Below are positions 22,760-34,735 of a stretch of 64,000 nucleotides of DNA, one piece after another. The notes beneath the pieces were generated by a model. It was not told the DNA's origin, made no database searches, and saw only the letters and a list, made by a program, of their open reading frames with translations. Source of the stretch: Schistocephalus solidus (lineage: Eukaryota; Platyhelminthes; Cestoda; Diphyllobothriidea; Diphyllobothriidae); assembly GCA_017591395.1 (NCBI GenBank), contig WEDG01001406.1:62001-126000 (forward strand), in the 5' to 3' direction. How positions within the stretch are numbered: the stretch's first letter is position 1; each line of letters begins with the position of its first letter. The position numbers were made by a program, and so were the translations under genes.

Positions 22760-24580
22760 CTCCAGAACAGACTTAAAAAAATTACGAAAGCAACTTAAAG
22801 ATTCATCTAAAAAGCTCTTTGTCAGTTCATTTAAGGATTGCACAAATATTTGAATTAGCATCGAGAATAAAGCTCGCGCGAGATAAGCGTAGGGAGTCTC
22901 GAGCACTAAGTGATGCCAATTCATCCAAATCTGTTGCTCAAATCTTTCATGTTCGGTCATCGGCTAATTGTCTGAATGTAACTCCACCCTTACTCGACTG
23001 TAACAGAAAATTTGTTACAGATGATTTGGGCAAAGCAGAATTGTTAAACTCGTTTTTTGCCAACCACTTTACCACTGAAATTAGCCCCACTCCCACAATT
23101 CCTCTGCTTTCAAATTCGCTTCTAACAACTATTAATTTCTCGCCTTCATGTATTCAAAAAGAAATAGCTCACCTAAAAAATTCACATTCAGTTGGAACTG
23201 ATAACATTCCAAACTCACTTATTAAACAGTTAAGGGATTTTCCACCTTTACTAAGCAAATTATACTCAGTATTTCTCGAAAATGGTTTCTTCCCCGATTA
23301 TTGGAAAACTTCTATTATAATACCAGTTTTTAAAATCTGGTTCCCGCTCGGACATTCATAACTATCGCGGTGTTCATAAAACGCCCTCTCTTGCTAAACT
23401 CTTCGAAAAAAACTAATTGCAAAACAAATCACGGATTTTTGCATAAGCAATAAAATTATCAACTTATCCCAACACGGCTTCTTACCGGACCGTTCTTGTG
23501 AAACCTGCCACATGTCTTTTTCTAAATCTACTAACCTCTCTTCGTAATGATCATCTATCTGTAGTAGTTATCTATTTTTGATCTTAGTAAGGCATTCGAT
23601 AAGGTGCCTCATAAACGACTTCTAGCGAAACTAGAAGCCATAGGATTCCGTAGTCCCCTTACTGACTTTTATTAGATCATACCTAAAGGATCGAAAACAA
23701 AAAGTTTTAGTAGGGTCCTCATACTCAAGTGCTACCCCGATTGTTAGTGGTGTCCTTCAAGGTACCGTATTAGGTCCTTTGTTGTTCTTACTGTATATAA
23801 AATGATATTTCATCGATAGTTAAACATTCTCAATCTTTTTATTTATGCTGATGATCTCAAATGCGTTTATTCCTTCTCTAACTCTACAACCGAACGGTGC
23901 CTAGAACAAATTCATTCAGACTTAGACGCTCTTTCGGCCTGGAGCTCCACATGGCTAATGGAGTTCTCACCTACTAAGTGTCGCTACATGAGTTTTGGGC
24001 CTGTAAAGCTGCCGCAACCTCTTATCTTTGAAGGTTGCCATATGATTGAATGTTCCTCCATCAAGGACTTGGGCTTAAGCTACACCAATTAATTAGATCT
24101 TTTGCCTCATGCCGATAGAATTACGGCCAAAGCTGCTCAGATTTGTGGCTTTATTTCTTATAATTTCTACCTTCCTGAAATTAAATTAAGACTTTATCGT
24201 ATGTTTGTACTTCCCATTCTTGAATTTTGCTGTCCTTTCTAGCCGTTCAAAAATTGAAAATGTCCAAAGACATTTCACAAAAAAACTCCTATATCCGACT
24301 CTTTTAACTACTTCCTACTCAACAAGATGCCAGCTAACGAAGCTAAAATTTCTTTGGGTCAGGAGACTTGAAGCAGGCTTTTGTCTCCTTTTTCGTCTTA
24401 ATAATAGTTCAACTCTCCCAAAGCTTTCTGTAATTACCCCCGTTAGTCTTCCTTATAACCTAAGAAATTCTGAACTAATTATACCTCCCCTGCATCCTCC
24501 ACGTGTAAACGCTCTCTCTTCTTTGCTTCTAGGTATAGTTTTCTTTGGAATAACTTGCCAATTGAAATTTAGTCGTTAAC
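22760..24580 (+). pseudogene. family B reverse transcriptase (multiply disrupted)
   Basis: Recognisable in order: EIAHLKNSHSVGTDNIPNSL (RT0/1 region, 23,160-23,220), then KTSIIIPVFK, HGFLPDRSCE, DLSKAFDKVPH (motif A, near 23,580-23,610), GVLQGTVLGPLLFLLY (motif B), IYADDLKC (motif C; YADD at 23,844-23,855), and the thumb region LKFLWVRRLEAGFCLLFRLN. Frameshifts occur near 23,340, 23,410 and 23,560 among others. The catalytic YADD box itself is intact. Confidence 0.85.
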
Positions 24581-25043
24581 TAGTCTATTTGCATTCAAGC
24601 GAAGACTGCACATTTATCTTAACACTGATTCTATTAACCTTTTATTTTCCTCATCTTTTCCCAGTAGCTTTCCCCATGACTCGGAGAAAGGACCATCGGG
24701 AATTTGAGTAACCCTCTTGAAACTATATTTACGCTACCTGGAGACGCCCATGAACTATAATGTCTCCTTATATCACCCGTTCTCCAAACGATGACGTCAT
24801 TCGGACGTACAAATTCGGTGGTCCACAGTCTTAAATGCTGCGGTTTCTTTGGATACTAACCATCATCAGAATTCAATTCTGGATCCTATGATGCTACGGA
24901 CTTAAGTTCATTGACGCATTTTCGTGAGATTCTGTTTCGTACGCCTAAGTGATCAAGAACGAATCACCTCGACGTTTCATTATCTCATTCTGAAATGCTA
25001 CTGCAGTATTACCCTATTCTACCACCTGACTATTTTATCTTAA

Positions 25044-25129
25044 GCGGTTTTTTTCTCCTACCTTCTATTAGAAAATGAAGGCCTATTGAACTCTGCCTCC
25101 ATTTTCATGGTAGGAGTTTTTTTTCACTG
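25044..25129 (+). repeat. conserved 3' UTR hairpin shared by LINE families A, B and B'
   Basis: Consensus gCaGTTTTTTCTCCTa, a variable loop, then tAGGAGTTTTTTTCACTG. The CTCCT and AGGAG segments pair (here CTCCTACC with GGTAGGAG) and both sides are flanked by T runs. Other instances: 21,020-21,087 (B, minus), 34,618-34,671 (A, plus), 34,761-34,842 (B', minus), 44,271-44,324 (A, minus), 48,235-48,316 (B', plus), 49,568-49,620 (A, minus), 56,090-56,143 (A, minus). Not seen in C, D or RTE. Confidence 0.75.
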
Positions 25130-25311
25130 CCTATTTTTCTAGTTCACCATTAATTTTAAAACATTGCTAACTGTTGACATAGCAGGACAATTTATGAATT
25201 TGTACATTTAATCTGCACACATTGTCATAACTTTATTTCGTTACTAATGTTTGCTTAGACAGTGCCTTCCCGGTGCTCACCAAATATAAATTCTAAATTC
25301 TAAATTCTAAA

Positions 25312-27998
25312 CAAAATCTCGTGAAAAGGCGTCAGTGAACTTGAGGCCTCAACATCTTTGGATCCAGAACTGAATTCTGATGATGGCAAGTATCCAAAAA
25401 CGGAAGCATTTTAAACTGTGTACGTCCGAATGACCTTTTCTTTTGAATGACTGGTGATATAAGTATATATATAAGTTCATGGGGAACTCGAGGTAGAGGT
25501 TAGAAGTTAATGTTTGTTTGAAGGGAATTTGAATTTGAGAGTAGAGGAAGTGAGGGAGTGAGGCTATTTACAATGGTAAAGTGGTGACAAAAATGAATTT
25601 AACTATTCAGCTTTGCCCAAATCCATTGTAACGAAATTTTCGATACAGTCAATTTAAGGCGGAGTTTCATTCAAACGCTTAGCTGATGACCGAACATGGA
25701 AGAATTAAGCAAGAGATTCGGATGTATTGGCATCACTTAGTGCCCGAGACTCCCTACGCTTATCTCACGCGAGCATAATTTTCGATGCTAATTCAAATAT
25801 TTGTGAAATACTTAAGTGAACTGACAAAGAGCATTTAGATGTATATTTAAGCTGCTTTCGTAGTTTTTTTAAAGTCTGTTTTGGATAAAATGTGGAACAG
25901 TAGAAGAAGCTGTGTTTGAATTGAAAATCTTAAATCGGATAATAGCCTAGATTTTTTCTGTGAGGCTCTGCAACAGCTCATGGAAAAAGTTTGGATCGTT
26001 GATTGAAAATATGCTATGCCAATCTAGAGTGCTTATGAAATTATTTATTAATTCATGGTTTGTGTTAGCAAAGTCGAGGTTATTGCATTTACCCTCAGGC
26101 TTCGTAAGAAGGGGGACTGGAAAACAACAGTGAATCAGAACGTGATCACTTGTGAATAGATCACGATGGAATTTGCCTGCGAGTCAATGTCTGGCAGATT
26201 AAAATCGCCTACGATTATTTTGAAATCAAATTTTTTCTCTTAACCTTTTTCAAATAATTTACAGAGCTCGCTTTCGTTGCCAGAATAACACGGAGGATTA
26301 TAGACACAGCCAATTACCGCCTTTTTTATTTTGCAGGAGGATGACTAAAGCAAAGCATACATTTCCAGAAAAGGAAGAAATGCTCAGCTGAAAAGGGAAA
26401 TGTACAAAGGATGACTTAATATAAAGGAGGCAACCACTGCCACGTTTTTCAGTGCGGTCTTGTTCATACAAATTGAAATTATCTATAGCAAGCGTCGAGT
26501 CAGAAATAATAGAGTGAGCCCAAGATTCAGTGATGCACAACACATCTGAATCAAGCTCAAAGGCTACTGTTCTTTGCTCAGCCATCTTATTTACAACTGA
26601 TTTCGCATTGAGTTAAACTAAGCTGAGCTGCAGGTTACGCTCATCAGTATTTATAAAAAAGGAACATTTGGTGGCGGAGAAGAAAACTGGAAAGAAGAAA
26701 CGAAAGGTGGGAAATAAATTTGCTCTGGTCTACAATTTGTCGAAATGTTACTGTTTAAAGAACTGAGAGTATTGTACAAAGGCATATTTGGATGAAAACC
26801 GTGGAAGGGAAGGTTATATTGCTGAGTGGGAAAGGTAGGGGGTGGCATAGAAATGAGATTTTGAGGGAAGTTATCATAAATTGGCGGAAAATGTGCATTT
26901 GAAAAAGGAATAAATGATTTCAAAATACACTGGTAACATAATTAGAAGGGTTAACTATTTGGGGATTTCGGACACTTTTTGGGTTGGGAAAGATGCTAAC
27001 GTTAGAGTTCGCATCTGTTGTAGATGCCGAGGTGTTAGCAGGTTTACCATCGGTAATGACATTTCTGATATTAATGCCTGGATTAGCCACTGATTCAGAT
27101 TTACTAAGAGTTTTCTTAGGTTTACTAGATTTGGCAGCTATAGCAGGCGTGGTTTGCTTGGGAGGAGAAAGAAGTGGCGTTGACACGATTTCACTCAGAA
27201 CCAGGAACAAGGTTAATGGGTGAAGATTTAGCTGGAATCGAAAATCCTGTTGATCCGGAGGGCCGTGGGCTTGCATAAGCTAGAGGGCAAACCTCTGAGA
27301 TTAATTTTGGTATTGTAGGTGTAGACCAAGGCTCCTCGTTTGCTAAATGAGAGTGAAACCCGACGCTCCATTGGGGTTTTATTCATGCAGATAAACAACT
27401 CGTTTTTTTAAATATTGAGCTGAGTGCTCATGCTAAGAGAAAATAAGGTCAACTTCAATTGCCGTAAAAAGTTTGACAAGAATTGTCGGGTTTTTGCTAC
27501 AGGAAGACAACCTTCTAGCTTCAGTGAGTTTAAAGTTAAAACCGCATGAGTAAAGGAAATGAAATGCAACGTCCAGGGGCATTCTACTCTTAGGGACGTT
27601 TTTTAAAAGAAAATTGAAACTTCTCTTAGTCAGTCAGTACTAAACATGTTTATAAATAGCTTAAGTTTCTCGCATTGTTGAAAAGTGAAAACAAATTTCC
27701 GTCAAAACTGGTACCAAGGATCGTGAAGAGAGAGAACCATATTAAGACATAAAGGTATAAACGTTTCCAGGGCGTCAAGGTCTAATTTCTTCATGCTTAC
27801 GGTGGGTTGCTCAAGTGGAAGTTTTACGCTAAGAGGATGTTTGCGTCTAAGCGCTGACTGGGGTTTCATATTGATTTTAAAATATAAGTATTTTTCAAAT
27901 CGATAATATGAAAAGAAAATTTTCCCTAGTGCCGTTAGCGGAATAAAAGATGTTATATTTAAAATATATGTTTTAAGCAAAGCACTGCACGCAAACAC
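25312..27998 (-). mobile_element. family B LINE, older minus-strand copy (5' part, internally deleted)
   Basis: Reading leftward from 27,998: ORF1 (frames starting at 27,998, 27,276 and 26,923), endonuclease (26,585-26,160; AEQRTVAFELDSDVLCITES and IVGDFN-like motif), start of RT to about 25,490, then a jump straight to 3' UTR sequence (25,490-25,312). The last part matches the reverse complement of 24,740-24,945. About 1.6 kb of RT is missing relative to the plus-strand copy, so this copy has an internal deletion as well as point decay. Its remaining 3' UTR lies at 21,200-20,835. Confidence 0.8.
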
Positions 27999-28004
27999 CT
28001 GCTA

Positions 28005-29218
28005 GGTAACGAGTTTAAACTGAAAATAGAATTAGTGAAGAGGCTATGCAGGATGAAAAATTATATCAACTGGTATACAAGCTACAGACAGGCGCCAGCG
28101 TGTTTGTATCGGAGACACCAAGTCTCACTGGGAAACCGTTCACAGTGGAGTTCCGCAGGGCAGCGTTCTGGGTCCCATTTTGTTTCTGATATACGTAAAC
28201 GACTGCCTGGATTGTCTGACATGCGAGAAGGTAATGTTCGCTGACGATTTGAAGTTATGGAACTCGATTGAAAAACCGGAGGATGCGCGAAAATTACAAC
28301 AAAACTTAGATCGCTTGCAAACATGGTGTGATGAGTGGCTGCTGAACCTTAATCTTAACAAATGCCAAATAATCCGACTGCGGTCTAGTTCCAGAAGGCT
28401 GATTGAGTTTGAATACCAGTACTCCATCAGTGGTCACCAACTCCAGGAGGTAAATATTCTAAAAGGACTTGGGTATATGGATAACACCAACTCTCAAACC
28501 ATCGTCGCACTGTGCGAATATCGCAAAGAAAGCAATGTGTATCTTAGGCGCAATCAGGAGGTCCTTCGTTAATTTTGACGGAGAGCTTTTTGGGCGCGTT
28601 TATGGAACATTTATCCGGCCGGTGTTGGAATATTGCGTTCAGGCGTGGCGCCCTTGGACGAAACATGACTACGATCTGCTGGAGAAAAGTTCAACGGAGG
28701 GCAACGAAACTAGTCAGCGGATTGGAATGCCTACCCTATGAGGGCCGCCTAGAAAAGACTTAAAATTTTTCCTCTCTTATAGGCAATACAGAGGGATATG
28801 ATCTTAGTCTTCAAACTGGTCAGAGGAGTTGATTGTGCTCTTCAGATGGCCAACTTTTTTGAATTGGCAAACATGACAAGTCTCCGAGGTCACCAATACA
28901 AACTGAAAAGAAATCACGCCAAACTTGAAGTGCGGGCCAACTTCTTTTCCCAACGGGTGATTGACGAATGGAACAAAGCTGCCAGCCTCAGTTGTTCAGG
29001 CTGAAAGCGTTGAAATGTTTAAAAAGAAGACTTGATGCATTTTTTTACTTGATGAACATATATTTAGTCGACAGCAATGATTGATATACTAAAACGACTA
29101 TCGCCATGTAACATTTGCTTGTTTTGCTAGCGTCTATCTGTAAATAGGGTTTTCAAAGGCTCTGCCTATCTCCCTTATATATACTGAATTATACTGAATT
29201 ATACTGCAAATTATTTTT
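28005..29218 (+). mobile_element. family C LINE, 5'-truncated (RT and C-terminal region)
   Basis: Best-preserved C copy. It starts within RT (NYINWYTSY, then HSGVPQGSVLGPILFLIY across a frameshift), has MFADDLKLWN (motif C, about 28,228-28,257), NKCQIIRL, and TLKPSSHCANIAKKAMCILG, then GTFIRPVLEYCVQAWRPW. It closes with RGHQYKLKRNHAKLEVRANF and FFSQRVIDEWN. The 3' UTR ends in tandem gaattatact units at about 29,185-29,215. About four frameshifts. Confidence 0.85.
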
Positions 29219-29534
29219 TGCTGGAAATAAGGTAAACTTACAAGGGCTCAACTTTATTTCTAGCATTTATCTTTAGCTTCGTCCTTTTTACCTTAATCTG
29301 CGAGAACTTTAATGAGGCTATGTAGGGTGAAACAGTTTAAAACTGTATATTTCTCCCTATTGTCAATTGTAATAATTTCAAGTGTGCGCAGTTTATAGAG
29401 GTAGAAATAGAAATAAATTGTCAATAATTAAGCTAATATTTTCGACTTCCAACGAAGAAATCGGTTGAAAATTCGAGAATTCAATTTTCTTCGAATTTGA
29501 ACCAACCGCCTTCGACAATGACCTTTATAAAAAA
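29219..29534. other. unassigned gap between repeats
   Basis: AT-rich, no match that I can see to any family in the window and no coding frame. It could be a C-terminal remnant of the D copy ending at 36,481, but similarity is too weak to call. Confidence 0.35.
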
Positions 29535-29883
29535 GGTTCAAGTTTCAAGTGGAATCAAAATTCATGTTGATCCGGAGGGCCGTGGGCTTGCATTAGCTAG
29601 AGGATCAACCTCTGAGATAACCTGCGGCATGAAAGATGTAGACCTAGGCTTCTCGTTTGCTAATGAGGGTGAAACCTAACGTTCAATTTTGGTTTTATCT
29701 CTACAGATAAACAGCTTGTTTTTCTTCAAATACTGAGCTGAGTGCTCATGCTTAGAGAAAATAATGTCCACTTCAATCGCCAAAAAACGTTTGACCAGAA
29801 ATGGTGGATTTTTGCTACGAGAAGACAACCTTTTAGCTTCCATGACCTTGAAGTTAAAGCCGCACGAGTAAAGGAAATGAAAT
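29535..29883 (-). mobile_element. family B ORF1 fragment (continues the piece at 36,258-36,480)
   Basis: Closely matches 27,250-27,560: both carry gatccggagggccgtgggct, tgagctgagtgctcatgct and the run near gagaaaataa(t/g)gtc. The 5' edge at 29,883 begins with tttcatttcctttact, which in the intact copy directly follows the sequence found at 36,258. So this is the second half of an ORF1 split by the B' insertion. Confidence 0.75.
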
Positions 29884-30074
29884 AAATTAATAAATTAATT
29901 GTATATTTGAGGCCCAAAGAGCCCCGTCATTACAAACTTAGTATCGTGGTATAAATAAATACAAAATTGATGATTGCTGCACTATGTGAGCAGCCATATT
30001 AACAGCAGAAATGAGTAATATTGTAGACATATCCGATTCAGAACGATTTACCATTTTGGAAACAATAGTCAACA
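29884..30074 (-). mobile_element. family B' 3' terminus (second part of split copy)
   Basis: The reverse complement matches 48,340-48,550: atatccgattcagaac, caatagtcaaca and the (g)aggcc(c)a.ag.gcccc(g/a)tcattac block. It is the end of the B' copy whose other part lies at 34,736-36,257; the A copy in between interrupts it. Confidence 0.75.
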
Positions 30075-30312
30075 ATTATTCCCTGCTCCCAGGATTGATC
30101 TCAACTGCAATTGCTAGCCTCGGTCTTTGCTAATTTCTGAAACTCACGCCGGCCGTGCGCTCCATGCATCCGCTTTCAATCGCGGAAGGGGCTCAAACCA
30201 AAGGTTGAGTCCTTATATTTTCGTATTCATATTTTTTAATATCTTAATTGACTCTCTGTTAATTTGGTGGCAATTCTAACATCAATTGCATTTTCTCTGA
30301 ATCCCCACAAGT

Positions 30313-31410
30313 ATGCAAAACGTAAGTGCCTTAAATTTATTGCCACGAAAAATTGATCCACGACCTAGTTTAGCACATGCACCGCAAAATCGCGTAGGAC
30401 CGCCTATCGACGCCGCTAACCATTCGGCCATATTGGCAGGGGATTTTGATCAGCGAATTAATAGACTAGTAGAGAGAAGTTGCAACTATCCTTATTCTAC
30501 TAATTGTTCACCTCACGCTAAACGGGCAAAAGGTCTAGTAAGCTCAAATAATGTAGCTTACGAAGATGAAACTTGTATGGGCTGTTTCAGCCTACTACAG
30601 AAGATAAACAATCTAAGGCAAGAAATAGATAACATAAAAAATCTATTTCTTGCACACCTGTTAAAAAAGTTCCTGACCATAAACAGCCTAGCGCAAAACA
30701 AAATTCGTATGAATGTATAGCCTCCTCAAGCTTACCTAATAGTCGCATAAGAGCAATCGCATTTACCGAACCCAGTAAACAAGAGGATGGTTAACTAGTT
30801 CGAAAGGGTGTCCCATATAGTCCTTGCTCCACACCATTGCTAAGCTCAGGCAGCGTTAGCAATAATCTGGCCTTACAACCTAGCGCAACATTGCTGCTGG
30901 ACGTTGCACCAGCATGCGATGTTAAACAGGTCGGTGAGTTTGTAAAGTCAAAGAGGAAAAGGTCTAAGAAGAACAACTCGTGCAGGGATATGGCTCCAGC
31001 CTGCCCAACACCCGGTTCATCTGGACCTATCGGACCAAGTGAACTGGTTACAAAGTACTCACTCAGTTAAAAGACCTGAGTTGCGAACGGGCGCTCGATT
31101 GAATCGAAAACATAATGTTACCATAAAGGACGTTCCTGAGTCAGCATCAGTAATTCTGAAGGAGCAATTAAAACATGACTTTGGAACGGCTTCAAATGTT
31201 TGCGAAAACGTTGCTAACGGACTGCGAGTCCATTCACATTCTCAAGGCATATATAATAGGGAAGGCTCTGTCAATAACCGATTCAAATCCTCGACCAAGA
31301 CCTCTTAAAATCATCTTGGAAAACGAAGCACAGGCACAGCTCCTGCTACAGAGAAAATCAACCCTACGGGGTCCGCATTCTGAAGTTTTTTTTCAACCGG
31401 AATATGGGCT
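30313..31410 (+). pseudogene. family A ORF1 (copy A1, frameshifted)
   Basis: Starts MQNVSALNLLPRKIDPRPSL. Residues near 30,565 give YEDETCMGCFSLLQK followed by a short heptad-like stretch, probably a coiled coil. After frame changes, the second half has NRKHNVTIKDVPESASVIL, then LRVHS/ESIHILKAYIIGKALS and PRPLKIILENEAQAQLLLQR. The latter resembles the RNA-binding (RRM-like) part of LINE ORF1 proteins, inferred from the RPLKIIL..E..A..LL pattern. The copy at 52.5-53.8 kb has the same order. Confidence 0.7.
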
Positions 31411-31499
31411 GAAAGAGTGAATGAAAATGCGACAGCTAATAATAGAACTGGAAACACGAAAGACCAATGGCGAGGCAAATCTGAAAATAAGGGACGTAC

Positions 31500-34422
31500 A
31501 GATAGTTCAAGTGAAAAGAGCATTTCTTTGGCCGAAGGCAATCATTCTGACAGCCTAACTTTCCCGTTTCAGAAACCGAAAACGTGCCTGCTTAAAATAC
31601 TCGTCCTAAATGCCACATCTTCGCTTAATAAGATGCCTATGCTACAGATTCTGGTTTTCATCCACCGCCCTGACATTGTAATAGTTACAGAGACATGGGC
31701 AACACCCTGTGTATCCGACTCCGAACTCTCTATTCTAGGCTACCCTTACATTCGGAAAGATCGACGCGAGGGTCGTGGCGGAGGAAGGTGTATCTATGTT
31801 AGGCAACCACTTACATTTCTTCCGTTGGACTATCGCCAATTTACCGCGGTAGAAGAGAGCTGTTGGCTCCGAGTAGTTCTAAAAGATAACTACTCTTTAC
31901 TCGTTGGTAGTAACTATCACCCACCCAATGCCAGCGAGGATTACGATCTTTGTCTCTCGCTGGCATTTCACGCCGCAGCTGACTTAAATCTGAAGTTCTG
32001 CCTGATTGCAGGTGACTTTAATCTTCCTGAAGTTCATTGGTTTACAAATTTTCGGTCCTGCAAAGTTCGAAGACCTACTTGAACCCATAGATACATGCAT
32101 GTGGGACCAGATAGTTGATTTTCCCACCCGAAGATCAAACATACTTGATCTTATTTTCTGTAGAGGTTGTCAGCCATTGTCAGTGTTACCTTTAGATCTA
32201 CTTGGGAGTTCTGATCATGCTATAGATCTTTCCATACTAGAACTGGAGGCTAATGAAGCGTTTTCCAAAAAATATAGCTTTTTCAGTGATTTCAGATAAG
32301 CAAAAATGAGGGAATTGCTAAAACACCTAAATTCCCACGATTGGAATAAATTCGTTGTATGTCCGGATGTTAATGTTTGAACTGATACTTTTCATCAAGT
32401 TCTAGGTCCACTCATTTCCCGTTTTGTTCCCCGTAAGAAAATAATTAATGTCAAGGATGAAGTCTACCTCCCTTTATCATTCCGCCGTAGACTGCGTAGA
32501 CTCTCCCGTCGTTTTTCATCTACAAAACGAGACTTCAGTCCTGCCCTTGATCCAACAAATCTTCGAATAGGCTAAGAGGCTGTCGGACGAAAAATGACTA
32601 GCTGATGAGGTTAACTTTGCGAAAACCCTTAAATGTTGCGAAGCTCTTTTCGTGCACAGTAAAATCGCAGATAAAAAAAACGCAGCACCCCGTACTTCGA
32701 GACGCGTTAGGAAACCCTATAGCTCACGCTTAGTTGACTGCTGATAGCTTCAGTGCTTTATTGTCTAGAACCTTTAGTGAACATACTGTCACGCCCTTTC
32801 CTTACATCCGGGTTTGGACCGGTAACGTCCTCGAAACCATAACTTTTACCCTCTGGGACGTGACCGTAGCCATTCGGCGCTTTCGTCAATCTTACAGTCC
32901 TGGACAAGATGGCGTCCCAGTCAGCGTTCTAAAGGCGGAGGCAAACGATATATTTCCGTCCCTTCTGTATAAGATATTTAATCTTGCTCTTAAAAGTGTA
33001 ACTTTCCCTATCTTATGGAAGGAATCGCACATACAACCTATACCCAAACACGGCCGACCTACGTCATTTGACGACTTTAGGCCAATAAATACACTATCAG
33101 CAGTCTCGAAGATCTTAGAGACCTTGATCAAAGACAAGATGATGCGTCACCTGAGAGAGAATAACCTACTTAATGCGGCTCAGCATGATTTCTCGAAAAA
33201 AGTATTGTGACACTTGCCAGCTCTCTTTCTTTGATCATGTGCTATAATCTACAGACAGCGGATTGCAATTTACACCGTTTACTTCGATTTCACTAAGGCT
33301 TTTGATCATGTTGACCATGATCTCCTACTGTTGAAACTTGCCTCCTTTGGCATAGGTGACAAGTTTCTAAACTTAATATTTTCCTATTTGAATGCTCGTA
33401 TACAACGGTTTAAAATGTCTGATGTTATCTCCAACCCCACGCATGTGAGGAGCAGAGTTATTTAGGGCAGCGTGCTCGGCCCGCTTCCATTTTGCCTCTT
33501 TGTCAACGATGTTCCTGATTGTTTTCAGTATGGTAGGCCCTTTATGTACGCTGACGATTTAAAAGTTGTCTATCGATATAAACCGGTCGATCGCAACATC
33601 GTGCTTGAGCTCTTGAAAAAGGATCTTCAGGCCTTCGCTCGGAGGTGTCGCACATAGCACCTTTCCCTTTATTGGCACAAGTGCTCCGTTATGGTTATTG
33701 GCGACAACCATCAGCCCCACCTAAGCAAAGACGGTCACGACCTAAATGTGCCCGGATTTATAAAGGATCTGAGCATATCATATTCTAGTAGTCTTAATCT
33801 GTCAGAGCACTGTGCACTGATTGTCTCAAAAGCACGCCAAACAACTGGGTTTATTCTCAGAAATTTTAAAACCGTCAACATTAGAACCAGCCTCTATAAA
33901 ATGTATGTCAGGCCTAGTCTGGAATACTGATCGTTTCAGTTTAACCTTCTGCACGATAGTGAACGAAAGAAGATAGAATCAGTCCAGTATTTCTTTACAA
34001 AATAGTTTTCTATTCAGAACACCGAAACCTGTCCTACCAAAAACGCTGTGAGCTTACAAGCCCTTGACCAGCTGTGGATTCGCAGATTAAAGAAGGGACT
34101 ATTTTTACTGTTTAAACATTTAAACAGTTGTAAATTTAACCCCCTTACATTTCTGAGGCAGCTCGACCATCCTCGGCGCACCAGTCATCGAGATGTATTT
34201 TTATTTCTTCCTTTGGCACGCACAGTTAGTTACCGACAGTTTTTTTCGGTAAACGCTATAGCAATCTGGAATGAGCTACCCATAAGTATCAAAATTCAGC
34301 AAAGCTATCCCTTGTTCACTAGAGCTGTCACTAGTTTTCTACATTCAGGACACATTCCAAAACGTTTTGGTGCTGACTCTGTGGAAGCTCTCTTCGGTTC
34401 TGCTGGCGTTCACGGACTCTGA
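31500..34422 (+). pseudogene. family A ORF2: endonuclease and reverse transcriptase (copy A1)
   Basis: EN: PDIVIVTETWATPCVSDSEL (about 31,670-31,730), GRGGGRCIYVR, and LIAGDFNLPEVHWF (about 32,003-32,045). RT: YSPGQDGVPVSVLKAEAND, SHIQPIPKHGRPTSFDDFRP and INT, then DFTKAFDHVDHDLL-like motif A near 33,285-33,330, LGPLPFCLFVNDVPD, and YADD at 33,547-33,558. C-terminal: MYVRPSLEY and LDQLWIRRLKKGLFLLFKHL. At least six frame breaks, including a stop after SLEY at 33,930. Confidence 0.85.
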
Positions 34423-34735
34423 ATCCTGTGTCGGACTTCATGCTGAGGGCAATATTGCTGGCTCTGCAGACCTCAATCCTTAGTCGACAGCGAACGGCCG
34501 CTCGCCGACATACCTGCTGGTGCAGAATACCGGATCCATAACACTGAATGGAGAACTTCTTCACCGGGCACCTGTGTCAACGCTTCCCTATCCTGAACTT
34601 TAATTACTCAATAACCTGCAGTTTTTCATCCTGAATATACCTAAAACAATGATCAGGAGTTTTTTTCACTGTCAGCTTGACCCTCTACTGTATATATTTT
34701 TTTGACCTTGCCTGTAAACTGGCAATAAATAAATA

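Larger units (their letters stand above)
21201..25311 (+). mobile_element. family B LINE (CR1/Jockey-like), 5'-truncated in ORF1
   Basis: About 4.1 kb, inserted inside the 3' UTR of an older B copy of opposite strand. Order: ORF1 end (to about 21,840; Pro/Ser/Asn-rich), endonuclease (about 21,853-22,560), RT (about 22,800-24,580), 3' UTR with the conserved hairpin at 25,044-25,129, and a microsatellite tail of repeated attctaa units at 25,290-25,310. It begins mid-ORF1 at the codons for KASPRPSGSTGIS. Several frameshifts and stops make it inactive. Confidence 0.85.
30075..34735 (+). mobile_element. family A LINE (CR1/Jockey-like), near-complete copy A1
   Basis: 4.66 kb. A 5' UTR fragment (30,075-30,312) aligns with the start of the copy at 53,990. 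It is followed by ORF1 (30,313-31,410), ORF2 endonuclease (31,560-32,300) and RT (32,730-34,420). The 3' UTR has the shared hairpin (34,618-34,671), then tgtaaactggcaataaataa and a taaa-repeat tail. It is inserted in a B' copy whose two ends rejoin exactly at 30,074 and 34,736. Stops and frameshifts make it inactive. Confidence 0.88.

Noticed and set aside
20835..25300. Terminal inverted repeats of one large DNA transposon
   Set aside because: The inverted ends are two LINE 3' UTRs with the same kind of tail; endonuclease and RT lie between, not a transposase.
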